DNA of 64,000 bases from Acidobacteriota bacterium (GTDB lineage Bacteria; Acidobacteriota; Thermoanaerobaculia; Gp7-AA8), in the NCBI GenBank assembly GCA_021781455.1, contig JAJXWV010000014.1, positions 1 through 64,000 on the forward strand, written 5' to 3'. This document shows positions 54,318-63,201 of this stretch, in pieces; the stretch's first letter is position 1, and every line of letters begins with the position of its first letter. Both the position numbers and the translations under genes were made by a program. The notes beneath the pieces were generated by a model. That model had not been told where the DNA came from. It ran no database searches and worked only from the letters and a program-made list of their open reading frames with translations.

Positions 54318-56450
54318 TTACCAGATCCGCACGCGATCCTCGGGCTTGACGTAGTTCGCGTCGCCTTCCTTCACGTCGAAGGCCGCGTACCAGGCGTCGA
54401 CGTTCCGCAGCGGCGCGAAGGCGCGAATCATCCCGGGCGAATGCGGGTCGGTGGTGACCTGCTGGCGCAGCGCGTCGGTGCGCTGGATCGTGCGCCACAC
54501 CTGCGCCCAGCCGAGGAACACGCGCTGGTCGCCGGTGAAGCCGTCGATCACGGGCGCGGGCTTGCCGTTGAGCGAGATGTGATAGGCGTCCAGGCCTAAC
54601 AGGATGCCGCCGAGGTCGCCGATGTTCTCGCCCATGGTCAGGCGTCCGATGATGTGCAGTCCCGGCAGGCCCGGCAGGTTGAATGCTTCGTACTGGGCGC
54701 CGAGCTTCGCCGCCTGCACTTCGAACTTGGCCGCGTCCTCGGGTGCCCACCAGTCGCGCAGGACCCCGTCGCCGTCGGACTTGCGGCCCTGGTCGTCGAA
54801 GCCGTGGGTGATCTCGTGGCCGATGACGCCGCCGATGCCGCCGTAGTTGACGGCCATGTCGGCCTTCGGGTCGAAGAAGGGCGGCTGCAGGATCGCGGCC
54901 GGGAAGACGATCTCGTTGCGGGTCGAAGCGTAGTAGGCGTTGACGGTCTGCGGCGTCATTCCCCACTCCGCCTTGTCGACCGGCTGGCCGATGCGGCTCA
55001 GCTCGCGGTCCCATTCGAACTTCGACACGCGTTCGGCGTTGCCGACCAGGTCGCCCTCGGCCACCTGCAGCTTCGAGTAGTCGCGCCACTTCGACGGATA
55101 GCCGATCTTCACGCCGAACTTCGACAGCTTCTCGATCGCCTTGGCCTTCGTCTCCGGCTGCATCCACTGCAGGTTCTCGATGCGGGCCTTCAGCGCGAAG
55201 CGCAGGTCGGCGACGAGCTTCTCCATCTTGACTTTCGACTCGGGCGGGAAGTACTCGGCCACGTACGTGCGGCCGATCGCTTCGCCCATGGAACGTTCAG
55301 ACGCGCTCACGGCGCGCTTCCACCGCGGCTGCTGCTCCTGCGCGCCGTTGAGGAACTTGGCGTGGAACTCCCAGTGCGCGTCGACGAAGCGCTTCGACAG
55401 CAGCGGTGCCGCGTCATCGGCGATGTGGAACGCCTGCCAGGCCTTGAGCGTCTCCACCGGCGTATCGGCGAAGACCTGGGCGATCTTCGGAAGGGCCGTG
55501 TTCTGGCGGACGATCGCCACCGGCGCCTTGTCCAGTCCCGCGGACTTGAGCCAAACGCTCCAGGGGAATCCCGGCGCGTTCTTCTCGAGCTCGGCCACGG
55601 TGGTGGGGTTGTAAGTCTTGTCGCGATCGCGTCCCTGGGCGCGAGTCCAGTGCGCCTCGGCGATCTTCGTTTCCATGGCCACGACGTCGGCGGCGTTCTT
55701 GTCGGGATCGTCCCAGCCGATCAGCCGGAGCATGTCGGCGACGTACTTCTGATAGCGCTCTTTCTGCGGCTTGAAGTTTTCCCGCAGGTAGAACTCGCGG
55801 TCGGGAAGGCCGAGGCCGGACTGCGAGAGGTAGAGCGTGTACTTGTCCGGATGCTTGGCGTCGTCGGAGACCCCGGCGCCGAAGAACGACCGGCCCATCG
55901 ACAGGTGGGAGCGGCCCATCAGGCGAGCCACATCCGTGCGCGTCTCGGACTTCTTCACGGCGTCAAGGAACGGCTGGATGGGCTTGGCGTCGAGCTTCTC
56001 GGCAGTCGCTTCATCGAGGAAGGTGCGGTAGATCGTGGCGACCTTCGCCTCGTCGGAGCCGGCCTTGAGGTTCTTGTCGGCCGCCCACCCTTCGAGGATC
56101 GCGTGCACGCGAGCTTCGGAAAGATCGCGCAGGATCATGAACGCGCCGAAGCTGGTCTTGTCGGGCGGGATCTGCGTCGTGTCCGCCCACTTGCCGTTGA
56201 CGTAGCGGAAGAAGTCGTCGCCCGGCTTGACGCTGCGGTCCATGCCGGCGAGATCGATGCCCCAGGTGCCGTAACGCTTCGCGGCCGTGGGAGCGCCGGT
56301 CGTTGAGGAGGCCGAAACGTCGGCGCCCTCGAAGAGGGTGACCATCGTGCAGTCACGGTCGAGGCACCGCCCGTCGGCGCGGGCATCGGCGGTGAACAGC
56401 GGAAGCACTGCAAACAACGAAATCGCGACAACGGAAAGCCTGAATCTCAT
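54318..56450 (-). CDS. M13-family zinc metallopeptidase (neprilysin/PepO-like)
   Basis: 710 residues. Signal peptide MRFRLSVVAISLFAVLPLFT, M13 N-domain (GIDLAGMDRSVKPGDDFFRY, VNGKWADTTQIPPDKTSFG), zinc site VIGHEITHGFDDQGRKSDGD (HExxH) with the third ligand in MGENIGDLGGI, and NAYYAS substrate-binding Asn. Ends VRIW, the usual conserved Trp. Secreted or periplasmic oligopeptidase. Followed by a strong terminator. Confidence 0.95.
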   Translation of the reverse strand: MRFRLSVVAISLFAVLPLFTADARADGRCLDRDCTMVTLFEGADVSASSTTGAPTAAKRYGTWGIDLAGMDRSVKPGDDFFRYVNGKWADTTQIPPDKTSFGAFMILRDLSEARVHAILEGWAADKNLKAGSDEAKVATIYRTFLDEATAEKLDAKPIQPFLDAVKKSETRTDVARLMGRSHLSMGRSFFGAGVSDDAKHPDKYTLYLSQSGLGLPDREFYLRENFKPQKERYQKYVADMLRLIGWDDPDKNAADVVAMETKIAEAHWTRAQGRDRDKTYNPTTVAELEKNAPGFPWSVWLKSAGLDKAPVAIVRQNTALPKIAQVFADTPVETLKAWQAFHIADDAAPLLSKRFVDAHWEFHAKFLNGAQEQQPRWKRAVSASERSMGEAIGRTYVAEYFPPESKVKMEKLVADLRFALKARIENLQWMQPETKAKAIEKLSKFGVKIGYPSKWRDYSKLQVAEGDLVGNAERVSKFEWDRELSRIGQPVDKAEWGMTPQTVNAYYASTRNEIVFPAAILQPPFFDPKADMAVNYGGIGGVIGHEITHGFDDQGRKSDGDGVLRDWWAPEDAAKFEVQAAKLGAQYEAFNLPGLPGLHIIGRLTMGENIGDLGGILLGLDAYHISLNGKPAPVIDGFTGDQRVFLGWAQVWRTIQRTDALRQQVTTDPHSPGMIRAFAPLRNVDAWYAAFDVKEGDANYVKPEDRVRIW

Positions 56451-56953
56451 CTACACGATTCCTCTCGTAAAGGGCTTTTCTTGAGACCGGCAGGACGGGG
56501 ATTTTGGCCCCGGCAGAATACGCCGTGGGCAGATCCCGATCCAGCGGCGTCGGTGACGAATCGATGAACGAGGGACCCCTGACCGCGTCGACTCATCCTC
56601 GCGCTCACCATTAATTACAGCGCATCTGAGCCAGCGGCACTGAGTGACTTATCGGTTGCTTTTTAGAATTGATCAGTTACCTTGGGTTCCCGGGTTTCGA
56701 GTGGGTGATGTATCGGAGCTGAGCCGCGGAGCGGCAACATTGGTCTCTCGGAGATGTCGCCGCTCCGCGGCTCGTACGCTGGATCGCGTATCGATCGTCC
56801 CAACGCTGACGCATTGGGCTACATAGATGTCGCCGCTCCGCGGCTGGAGTGCCATTCTTCGACATTGCTTCGGACCACTGAGAGTCCTGAAGAGCCGTCA
56901 TCTTTTGCCCGTCGTTTAGACCGGAGCTTGATAAACCCACTGGAGCTGCGCTG
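56451..56953. other. Intergenic region with CCGCTCCGCGGC repeats
   Basis: About 500 bp without a supported gene. 56715-56850 has three copies of a GAGCCGCGGAGCGGC-type block alternating in orientation (GATGTCGCCGCTCCGCGGCT at two places). An AT-rich part near 56650-56680 (TTGCTTTTTAGAATTGATCAG) is promoter-like. Confidence 0.5.
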
Positions 56954-57193
56954 ATGAGCTCACACGAGCTGCGGAACACTCTCAAGGTCCAGCGAGCCAT
57001 GCGCGATCTGACTCAGGCGGACCTGGCGGCAAAGGCCGGCATCACGCGGAAGTCGGTCAACGCCATCGAGACGGGGCGGATGGTGCCTTCGGTCCTTCTG
57101 GCGCTGAAGCTGGCGCGCGCTCTCGACGTGTCGGTCGAAACGATCTTCACGCTGCACGACCAGGCCGAGGTGCAAACGGTCACGCCATCGTGA
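56954..57193 (+). CDS. XRE-family small regulator
   Basis: 79 residues, nearly all one HTH: LRNTLKVQRAMRDLTQADLA, AKAGITRKSVNAIETGRMVP, SVLLALKLARALDVSVETIF. Resembles the stand-alone YgzD-like regulators that control a membrane gene, but none is next to it. Function unknown beyond DNA binding. Confidence 0.88.
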   Translation: MSSHELRNTLKVQRAMRDLTQADLAAKAGITRKSVNAIETGRMVPSVLLALKLARALDVSVETIFTLHDQAEVQTVTPS

Positions 57194-57197
57194 TGAG

Positions 57198-57440
57198 CCT
57201 TCACCACAGAGAGCACAGCGCAGGCTCGCCCCGCTCGCCCGCAACCGAAGATGGCCGCACAGGTCCCCTCGCCCCGCGGCGCGATGCATCAACCACTCGG
57301 ATCGAACGTCCGCGGGGCGAGGGGACCGGTCGCCCATCGTTTTGGTGCAAGGAAACCTTCCCGTGGTGCGCAGAAACTTCGAGTCAGTAGTACAGAGATT
57401 CCCTGTGAATTTCTGTGACTCTGCGCCTCTGTGGTGAAAT
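57198..57440. repeat. CACAGAGAGCACAG inverted repeat region
   Basis: CACCACAGAGAGCACAG at about 57200 and CTGCGCCTCTGTGGTGA near 57417-57436 form the ends of a stretch that includes a perfect-match pair CCCCTCGCCCCGCGG/CCGCGGGGCGAGGGG (57258 and 57312). No gene seen. Confidence 0.7.
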
Positions 57441-57502
57441 CGCAGTCGCAACCACGAACCTTCCGCTGCACAGCAGTTCCAGATGTTTGAAATGGAGAAA
57501 CG

Positions 57503-59191
57503 ATGAAACGAATCTTTCTCGCCCCATTCCTGGCCCTGCTCGGTCTGCTCGCGTATGCGCCGCTCGCCGCTCAGCAGGCGCTGCCGACGAGCGCAGAAGT
57601 CCACAAAATCCTGGTCGACCGCATCGACGCGCAGCACCAGGGTGTCGGCATCGTGGTCGGGCTCGTCGATCCGTCGGGCCGGAGGATCGTCGCCTATGGC
57701 ACCTTCGACAAGGACAAGCGAGCGGTCGACGGCGACACGCTGTTCGAGATCGGCTCGGTGACCAAGGTCTTCACCTCGCTCCTTCTCGCCGAGGATGTCG
57801 TACGCGGCGACGTCAAGCTGGACGATCCCGTCGCCAAATACCTCCCTTCCGAGGTGAAGGTGCCGGAACGCGGGGGAAAGAAGATCACGCTGGTCGATCT
57901 GGCGACGCACACGTCCGGGCTTCCGCGGCTGCCGACGAACATGCATCCGAAGGACCTGTCGAATCCGTACGCCGACTACTCGGTGAAGCAGCTCTACGAG
58001 TTCCTCTCCGCGTACGAATTGCCGCGCGACATCGGCTCACGTTACGAGTACTCGAACCTCGGCGCCGGGCTGCTCGGCGTCGCCCTCTCGCGGCAAGCCG
58101 GAACCGACTACGAGACGCTCGTCCGCAAGCGCATCACCGCGCCACTTTCCATGACCAGCACGGCCATCAGCCTGACCAGCGCTCTGAAGCAGAGACTCGC
58201 GCCCGGCCACGACCGCCAGGGTGAGCGCGTCCCGAACTGGGATCTGCCGGCGCTGGCCGGCGCGGGAGCGATCCGCTCGTCCGCGAACGACATGCTCACC
58301 TTCGTCTCTGCGAACCTCGGCCTCACCGAGTCGCCGCTCGCCACGCCGATGGCGCTGATGCTGAAGACGCGCCGGCCCACGGGAGTCCCGGGACTCGAGG
58401 TCGCGCTGGCGTGGCATATCTCGTCGAGAAACGGCCGCGAGATCGTCTGGCACAACGGAGGAACCGGCGGCTACCGCTCCTTCATCGGATTCGATCCGAA
58501 GGCACGCATCGGCGTGGTGGTCCTGGCGAACATGTTCACCGACAGCGGCGTCGACGACATCGGCCAGCACCTCCTCGACCCCACCGTTCCTCTCGTCGGA
58601 CCGCCGAAAGAGAGAAAGGCGATTGCCGTCGACCCGAAGGTCCTCGAGCGCTATGTCGGCAGCTACGAGCTCGCGCCGAACTTCGTCCTGACCGTGACGC
58701 GCGAAGGGGACCATCTCTTCGCACAGGCGACGGGACAGGGGAAAAACGAGATCTTCGCCGAGAGCGAGCGGGACTTCTTCCTGAAGGTCGTCGACGCGCA
58801 GATCACCTTTCAAACCGACGCCTCCGGCGCAACCACCGGACTCGTGCTTCACCAGGCCGGCCGCGACGTCCCGGGCCGGCGCCTCGCGGCCATGGTGCCA
58901 CCGCCGAAAGAGCGGAAGGAGGTCGCGCTCGATCCGGCGATTCTCGATCGCTACACCGGCCGTTACCGGCTCACGCCAGCCATGGTCATCGCCATCACGC
59001 GCGAAGGGGATCACCTTTTTCTGCAGGCCACCGGACAGTCGAAGCTGGAAATGTTCGCCGAAGGAGAACACGACTTCTTTCTCAAGGTCGTCGACGCACA
59101 GGTGACCTTCGTCAGCGAGGGCGCGGCACCAGCGACGAAGCTGATCCTCCATCAGAACGGGATGGACGTACCAGCCACTCGGATCGAGTAA
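57503..59191 (+). CDS. Serine beta-lactamase-fold hydrolase with two DUF3471 domains
   Basis: 562 residues. Signal peptide MKRIFLAPFLALLGLLAYAP; class C/PBP fold with Ser85-V-T-Lys88 (FEIGSVTKVFTSLLLAED), Tyr-Ser-Asn in SRYEYSNLGAGLLGVALS, and HNGGTGGYRSFIGFDPKARI as the third motif. C-terminal third: two similar DUF3471-type domains (LERYVGSYELAPNFVLTVTR and LDRYTGRYRLTPAMVIAITR) each opened by PPKERK. Periplasmic esterase, peptidase or beta-lactamase; substrate unproven. Confidence 0.92.
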   Translation: MKRIFLAPFLALLGLLAYAPLAAQQALPTSAEVHKILVDRIDAQHQGVGIVVGLVDPSGRRIVAYGTFDKDKRAVDGDTLFEIGSVTKVFTSLLLAEDVVRGDVKLDDPVAKYLPSEVKVPERGGKKITLVDLATHTSGLPRLPTNMHPKDLSNPYADYSVKQLYEFLSAYELPRDIGSRYEYSNLGAGLLGVALSRQAGTDYETLVRKRITAPLSMTSTAISLTSALKQRLAPGHDRQGERVPNWDLPALAGAGAIRSSANDMLTFVSANLGLTESPLATPMALMLKTRRPTGVPGLEVALAWHISSRNGREIVWHNGGTGGYRSFIGFDPKARIGVVVLANMFTDSGVDDIGQHLLDPTVPLVGPPKERKAIAVDPKVLERYVGSYELAPNFVLTVTREGDHLFAQATGQGKNEIFAESERDFFLKVVDAQITFQTDASGATTGLVLHQAGRDVPGRRLAAMVPPPKERKEVALDPAILDRYTGRYRLTPAMVIAITREGDHLFLQATGQSKLEMFAEGEHDFFLKVVDAQVTFVSEGAAPATKLILHQNGMDVPATRIE

Positions 59192-59713
59192 CTACTGCCG
59201 GCTGCCCCTCAACCGGCCGGCGACGATCAGAGCCACGCCCGCCGCCGCCGCGACGGCAGCGAGAAGAAGGTCCTGACCAGGATGCTGCGGCATCGGCAGG
59301 CCGGCGGGATCGGCGGGCACCGCATCACCTTCTCGCGCGGGATTGATGCGGACGTCGATCCTGCTCCGCGGCGGATGCGCGGCCAGCCACGATTCCAGCG
59401 GGGCCATCTCGCCGGAGCGCACCGCTGACGAGCGGAAGGCCGCGACAACCGGCTGCCCATTGAGGTCATACGAGGCGCGGCATTCGGCGAAGTACCATTT
59501 GCCGCCTCCCTGGCGCGTCGCGGCTCGATAGGAATCGAGCTCGCTGCTCACCACCACAGCCGTGACGAGCGGCCAGCGGGTCCTGGTCGAGAGCGTCCAG
59601 GCATCGGCCGCCGAAGCGATCAACGCAATCGCGCTGCAGAGCAGGAGGAAGAAGCCGAGGAGAATGGCCGGAGACGCGAGCGAGATCGACCGGCGTGCCG
59701 GAGTGGAGTCCAT
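59192..59713 (-). CDS. DUF3592-type membrane protein
   Basis: 173 residues. Two TM helices (AILLGFFLLLCSAIALIASA and LLLAAVAAAAGVALIVAGR) flank an extracytoplasmic beta domain with WPLVTAVVVSSELDSYRAAT, YFAECRASYDLNGQPVVAAF and HPPRSRIDVRINPAR, the pattern of DUF3592. Convergent with the beta-lactamase-fold gene, stops directly adjacent. Role unknown. Confidence 0.8.
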   Translation of the reverse strand: MDSTPARRSISLASPAILLGFFLLLCSAIALIASAADAWTLSTRTRWPLVTAVVVSSELDSYRAATRQGGGKWYFAECRASYDLNGQPVVAAFRSSAVRSGEMAPLESWLAAHPPRSRIDVRINPAREGDAVPADPAGLPMPQHPGQDLLLAAVAAAAGVALIVAGRLRGSRQ

Positions 59714-59834
59714 GCGGTGAGCGGATTATGCGGCACTCCCCATCGCATCGCCACGTTCCCTGCTGTTAGACGCCTCTCGAATCGCGCTGCGCGATTCGAG
59801 TGCTCAGGGTGTCGGGAGCCGGGTGGGCGAGGTT

Positions 59835-60017
59835 CTATTTCCGCCGCTTCTTCGCCGCCAGTTCCTTCGGCAGGCAGCAGCGCTTGTACTTCAGGCCGCT
59901 GCCGCAGGGACACGGCGCGTTCAGGTTCAACCCCGTTTGGCGCTGCAGACCCCGGCCGAAGATCTTCGTAAAAACACCGAGGAGAATCTCCGAAAAGCGG
60001 TCCACCCGTTTGGCCAT
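59835..60017 (-). CDS. SEC-C motif protein
   Basis: 60 residues from the ATG at 60017. MAKRVDRFSEILLGVFTKIF then LNAPCPCGSGLKYKRCC, a perfect SEC-C zinc motif (CxCx8CC), and a Lys-rich end. Small SEC-C proteins act as SecB- or ribosome-interacting adaptors; this one has no partner gene. Confidence 0.8.
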   Translation of the reverse strand: MAKRVDRFSEILLGVFTKIFGRGLQRQTGLNLNAPCPCGSGLKYKRCCLPKELAAKKRRK

Positions 60018-61139
60018 GAGGGGGTCATCGTACACCGGCCGGAAAGCGGCGCTGTTCAGCAGTCGGACTCGGAGTGCGGACGTCCCGTCTCGCCGTGAAC
60101 GAGCCTTCCCTCCGGCGCGCCAACAGGCCGGCGGCAAGATCCTTGGCGATTCCGTGGTCCCGGGCGTCGAAACGTACGGGCGTCCGGCGAGGCCGTGCGC
60201 CCGTCACTCTGGGCCGGCGTAACCGCTGGGGTGGTGGATGGGCGGGAGCGGTGGAGCGCGGCGAAGAGTCTCTTACCGGGACGATTTGTCAGCTCGAGAC
60301 TCTTCGCCGCGCTACGCCGCTCCACCCGCCCAACCTACCTCGCGGCTCCGCCGGCTCAGAGTGACGGGAGACTCGGCTCTCCTGGTGCACGGGCGGGCTT
60401 TCGAACCCGGCAGGGGGCAGGCTGGAAAGCCTGCCCCACACCGAGAGTGACGGAGTGGTCGCCAGCGACTGCCTGACCTCTCCGGTGGTGCGGTCGAACA
60501 ACACGAGCGCGATGCCGCCGGCAGCGACGCGGATCTCGCGCGGCGCTCCGGCCACGTTCACCCTGCGGATCGCTTCGCGCGCGGTGTCGTTGATGACGAT
60601 GGCGAGCACGGCGCGCTTTGTACTTTCGCATGGCAGCCTTGCGATCCATGATCGGATCGTATCTGAGTCCTGAGTCCTGAGTCCTGAGTTCTGAGTGCTG
60701 AGTCCTGAGTACTGAGGGCTGAGTCCTGAGTGCTGAGTGCTGAGTCCTGAGGGCTGAGGGCTGAGTCCTGAGTGCCGAGTCCTGCGACGTCTGACGAGGC
60801 GGCGTAGCCGCCGAAAGAATTTAGCGGCGGCCGTCAGGCCGCCGGAGCAAGCGATCGCGTCAGCGTACGAGGGCACGAAGTGCCCGACAGAAGGCGGGGG
60901 GAACGGACTCAATGATCTGTCGCGCGCTTCGCGCGCTCGGACGCAGGGTTGGGCTGATCGGACGGCGGCCTGACGGCCGCCGCTAAATTCTGTCGGTGGC
61001 TCCGCCACCTCAACAAAGATCGCAGGACTCGGCACTCAGGACTCGGCACTCAGGACTCGGCACTCAGGACTCGGCACTCAGGACTCGGCACTCAGGACTC
61101 GGCACTCAGGATTCAGTACTTAGCACTCAGCACTTCCGT
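60018..61139. repeat. Long repeat-filled gap
   Basis: Contains in order: the GAAGAGTCTCTTACCGG hairpin block (60255-60330), the GGCTGGAAAGCC element (60405-60445), CTGAGTCCTGAG word rows (60660-60782), a GGCGGCC..GGCCGCC block inverted (60818-60843), GCGCGCTTCGCGCGC, the direct block (60963-60991), and CACTCAGGACTCGG rows (61024-61132). A possible coding scrap lies at 60470-60620 (minus) but I cannot support it. Confidence 0.85.
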
Positions 61140-61170
61140 TCGGCACGCGAAGTGCTTTATACTGTAAAGC
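61140..61170 (+). promoter_or_regulatory. Promoter with palindromic operator
   Basis: TATACT (61158-61163) lies 8 bases before the ATG at 61172, with TTCCGT about 18 bp upstream as a weak -35. GCTTTA-TACTG-TAAAGC is a perfect 6-bp inverted repeat covering the -10. It suits binding by the winged-helix regulator encoded second in the operon, and transcripts would be almost leaderless. Confidence 0.5.
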
Positions 61171-61171
61171 G

Positions 61172-61747
61172 ATGCACGCGCTTCACGAACATGCCGAGGA
61201 GAACCTCCGCTACATCCGGTCGGCGATGGAGCGGGCCGGGACGTTCACGGCCATTCCCGGCTACGGCACGATCGCGGTCGGAGTCACGGCCGTGGTCGCT
61301 TCGCTGATCGCCGGCGACGAGGTGTCCCGGCCGCGATGGCTCGTGGCGTGGTTGTGCGAGGCGGTGCTGGCGGCCGTCATTGCCGGCGTCTCCATCGTCC
61401 TGAAGGCGCGCGCGTCGTCGATGTCGCTCGCTTCCGCGCCGACGCGCAGGTTCGCCCTCGCCTTCCTGCCCGCCGTGGCGGCGGGCGGGGTGCTCACCTG
61501 GGTCTTCTGGGCACACGGCCTCCATGATCCGATCGCACCGATGTGGCTGCTCATCTACGGCACGGCGGTGACGGCGGGCGGCGCGCTGTCGGTCCGGATC
61601 GTCCCCATCATGGGATTGGCCTTCTCCCTCCTCGGCACGATCGGCTTCTTTCTGCCGGAAGCGGCGGTGCCGCACCTGTTGACGATCGGTTTCGGTCTGC
61701 TGCACGTCGCCTTCGGCGCCTTCATCGCGAGGTACTACGGTGGCTAA
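61172..61747 (+). CDS. Membrane protein partner of winged-helix regulator
   Basis: 191 residues. MHALHEHAEENLRYIRSAME, then about six TM segments ([116 protein letters not shown]). Recurs in Acidobacteria-type genomes beside a small regulator, as here with an 8-bp overlap. Function unknown. Confidence 0.75.
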   Translation: MHALHEHAEENLRYIRSAMERAGTFTAIPGYGTIAVGVTAVVASLIAGDEVSRPRWLVAWLCEAVLAAVIAGVSIVLKARASSMSLASAPTRRFALAFLPAVAAGGVLTWVFWAHGLHDPIAPMWLLIYGTAVTAGGALSVRIVPIMGLAFSLLGTIGFFLPEAAVPHLLTIGFGLLHVAFGAFIARYYGG

Positions 61748-62102
61748 GAAATCCGCTGCCGCGCGTCCGGCTGCGCCTCTGCGCGAGGTGCGAGGCGAGG
61801 GATTCGCCGCCGCACCGGCGCTCGACCGGGTCATCCACGAGCGCCTGCGCCTGGGCATCGTCTCCGCGCTGGCGGTCAACGACCGGGTGTCTTTCAATGA
61901 TCTGAAGGCGATGCTGAAGACGACCGACGGCAATCTCAGCGTGCACGCGCGCAAGCTGGAGAGCGCCGGTTACATCGAGTGCATCAAATCCTTCGAGGGG
62001 CGCCTGCCGCGAACCGAATACAAGCTGACGCGGGCGGGGCGCCACGCGCTGGAGAAGTACATCGCGCACATGGAGTCGCTGATCGACGCCGTGCGCGGCT
62101 GA
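61740..62102 (+). CDS. Winged-helix transcriptional regulator
   Basis: 120 residues. [80 protein letters not shown] is a compact MarR/PadR-related winged helix with a C-terminal dimer helix. Likely regulates the membrane gene with which it overlaps. Confidence 0.9.
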   Translation: MAKKSAAARPAAPLREVRGEGFAAAPALDRVIHERLRLGIVSALAVNDRVSFNDLKAMLKTTDGNLSVHARKLESAGYIECIKSFEGRLPRTEYKLTRAGRHALEKYIAHMESLIDAVRG

Positions 62103-62122
62103 TTTTTTTGAGGATGGACTTT

Positions 62123-62815
62123 ATGGTACAAAGCACTTTCCATGTCGCCATCATCATGGACGGCAACGGCCGCTGGGCCGCCGAGCGCGGCCTCCCCCGC
62201 ACCCGCGGTCATGAGGCCGGGGCCGACGCCGTGGAGCGCACCGTCCAGGCAGCCCCGACTCACGGCATCACCGACCTGACTCTCTTCGCCTTCTCCTCGG
62301 ATAACTGGCAGCGGCCGAAGCACGAAGTGGAGGCGTTGATGCGCCTGTTTCACTCCTATCTGCTGCGCCAGAGCGGCCGCTGCCGCGAGAACGGCATCGC
62401 CCTGCGCGTCATCGGCCGCCGCGACCGGCTCTCCCCCGCCCTCGTCGAAGCCATCGAGGTTGCCGAGCGCCGCACCGCGGGCGGCAGCCGCATGACCCTG
62501 CGCATCGCCGTCGACTACTCCGCGCGCTGGTCCCTCGCCCACGCAGCCGGATCGAGCGACCTCCGCGCCGCCATCGCCCGCGCCAACCACGACGCCACGC
62601 CGATGCCCGACGTCGATCTCCTCATCCGCACCGGACGCGAGCAGCGGCTCAGCGATTTCCTTCTCTGGGAGAGCTCCTACGCGGAGCTGCATTTCACCGC
62701 CACGATGTGGCCCGACTTCACCGCCGACGAGCTGGCCAGAGCCGTCGCGGTCTTCCGCAGCCGGAGCCGCCGCTTCGGCCATGTCGACGCGGTCGAGGCG
62801 GCTCACGGGAGCTGA
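62123..62815 (+). CDS. uppS: Undecaprenyl diphosphate synthase family protein
   Basis: 230 residues from the ATG at 62123 (GAGGA eight bases upstream). [20 protein letters not shown] (catalytic Asp), [40 protein letters not shown], and the C-terminal [30 protein letters not shown]. In E. coli the last motif reads RTGGEHRISNF, so one Gly is Arg and an Asn is Asp here. Makes C55 (or shorter) cis-prenyl diphosphate for cell-wall and lipid carriers. Slightly short for the family. Confidence 0.88.
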   Translation: MVQSTFHVAIIMDGNGRWAAERGLPRTRGHEAGADAVERTVQAAPTHGITDLTLFAFSSDNWQRPKHEVEALMRLFHSYLLRQSGRCRENGIALRVIGRRDRLSPALVEAIEVAERRTAGGSRMTLRIAVDYSARWSLAHAAGSSDLRAAIARANHDATPMPDVDLLIRTGREQRLSDFLLWESSYAELHFTATMWPDFTADELARAVAVFRSRSRRFGHVDAVEAAHGS

Positions 62816-63201
62816 CCCAGCTGCAACGCACCACAGCAACACACCACAGAGAGCACAGAGATCACAGAGGGATTTCTCCGTGCTCTCTGTGGTGAATTCA
62901 ACGCCCGAGTCGACGCGCCATGAGCATCAGCTGACCCCGATGGTGTGTCGCGCGCTTCGCGCGCTCGGACGCTGGGTTGGGCTGATCGGACGGCGGCCTG
63001 ACGGCCGCCGCTAAATTCTGTCGGCGGCTCCGCCGCCTCGACAAGGATCGCAGGACTAGCCCTCAGGACTCAGGACTCAGGACTCAGGACTCAGGACTCA
63101 GCACTCAGGACTCAGCACTCAGGACTCAGCACTCAGCACTCAGCACTCAGCACTCAGCACTCAGCCTCTGCGGTGACGAGATCGTGGGTCACAATAGAGT
63201 C
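62816..63201. repeat. CACAGAGAGCACAG hairpin and other repeats
   Basis: CCACAGAGAGCACAGAG (62844-62860) and CTCCGTGCTCTCTGTGGTG (62878-62895) form a strong hairpin that may end transcription after uppS. A GGCGGCC..GGCCGCC block (62991-63019) and CTCAGGACTCAGC rows (63056-63163) follow. No gene seen. Confidence 0.85.

Noticed and set aside
54654..56306. 550-aa plus-strand reading opposite the M13 peptidase
   Set aside because: Antisense shadow; the peptidase has HExxH, signal peptide and terminator.
60470..60649. Possible small gene on the minus strand (MDRKAAMRKYKAR start, or VLAIVINDTAREAIRRVNV in another frame)
   Set aside because: The first phrase resembles the start of GIY-YIG-type small proteins, but no continuous frame with a normal end exists; both readings run into repeats.
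60660..61132. CRISPR-like array of CTGAGTCCTGAG words
   Set aside because: No constant spacer length, unit is about 9-18 bp, and copies occur in both orientations.
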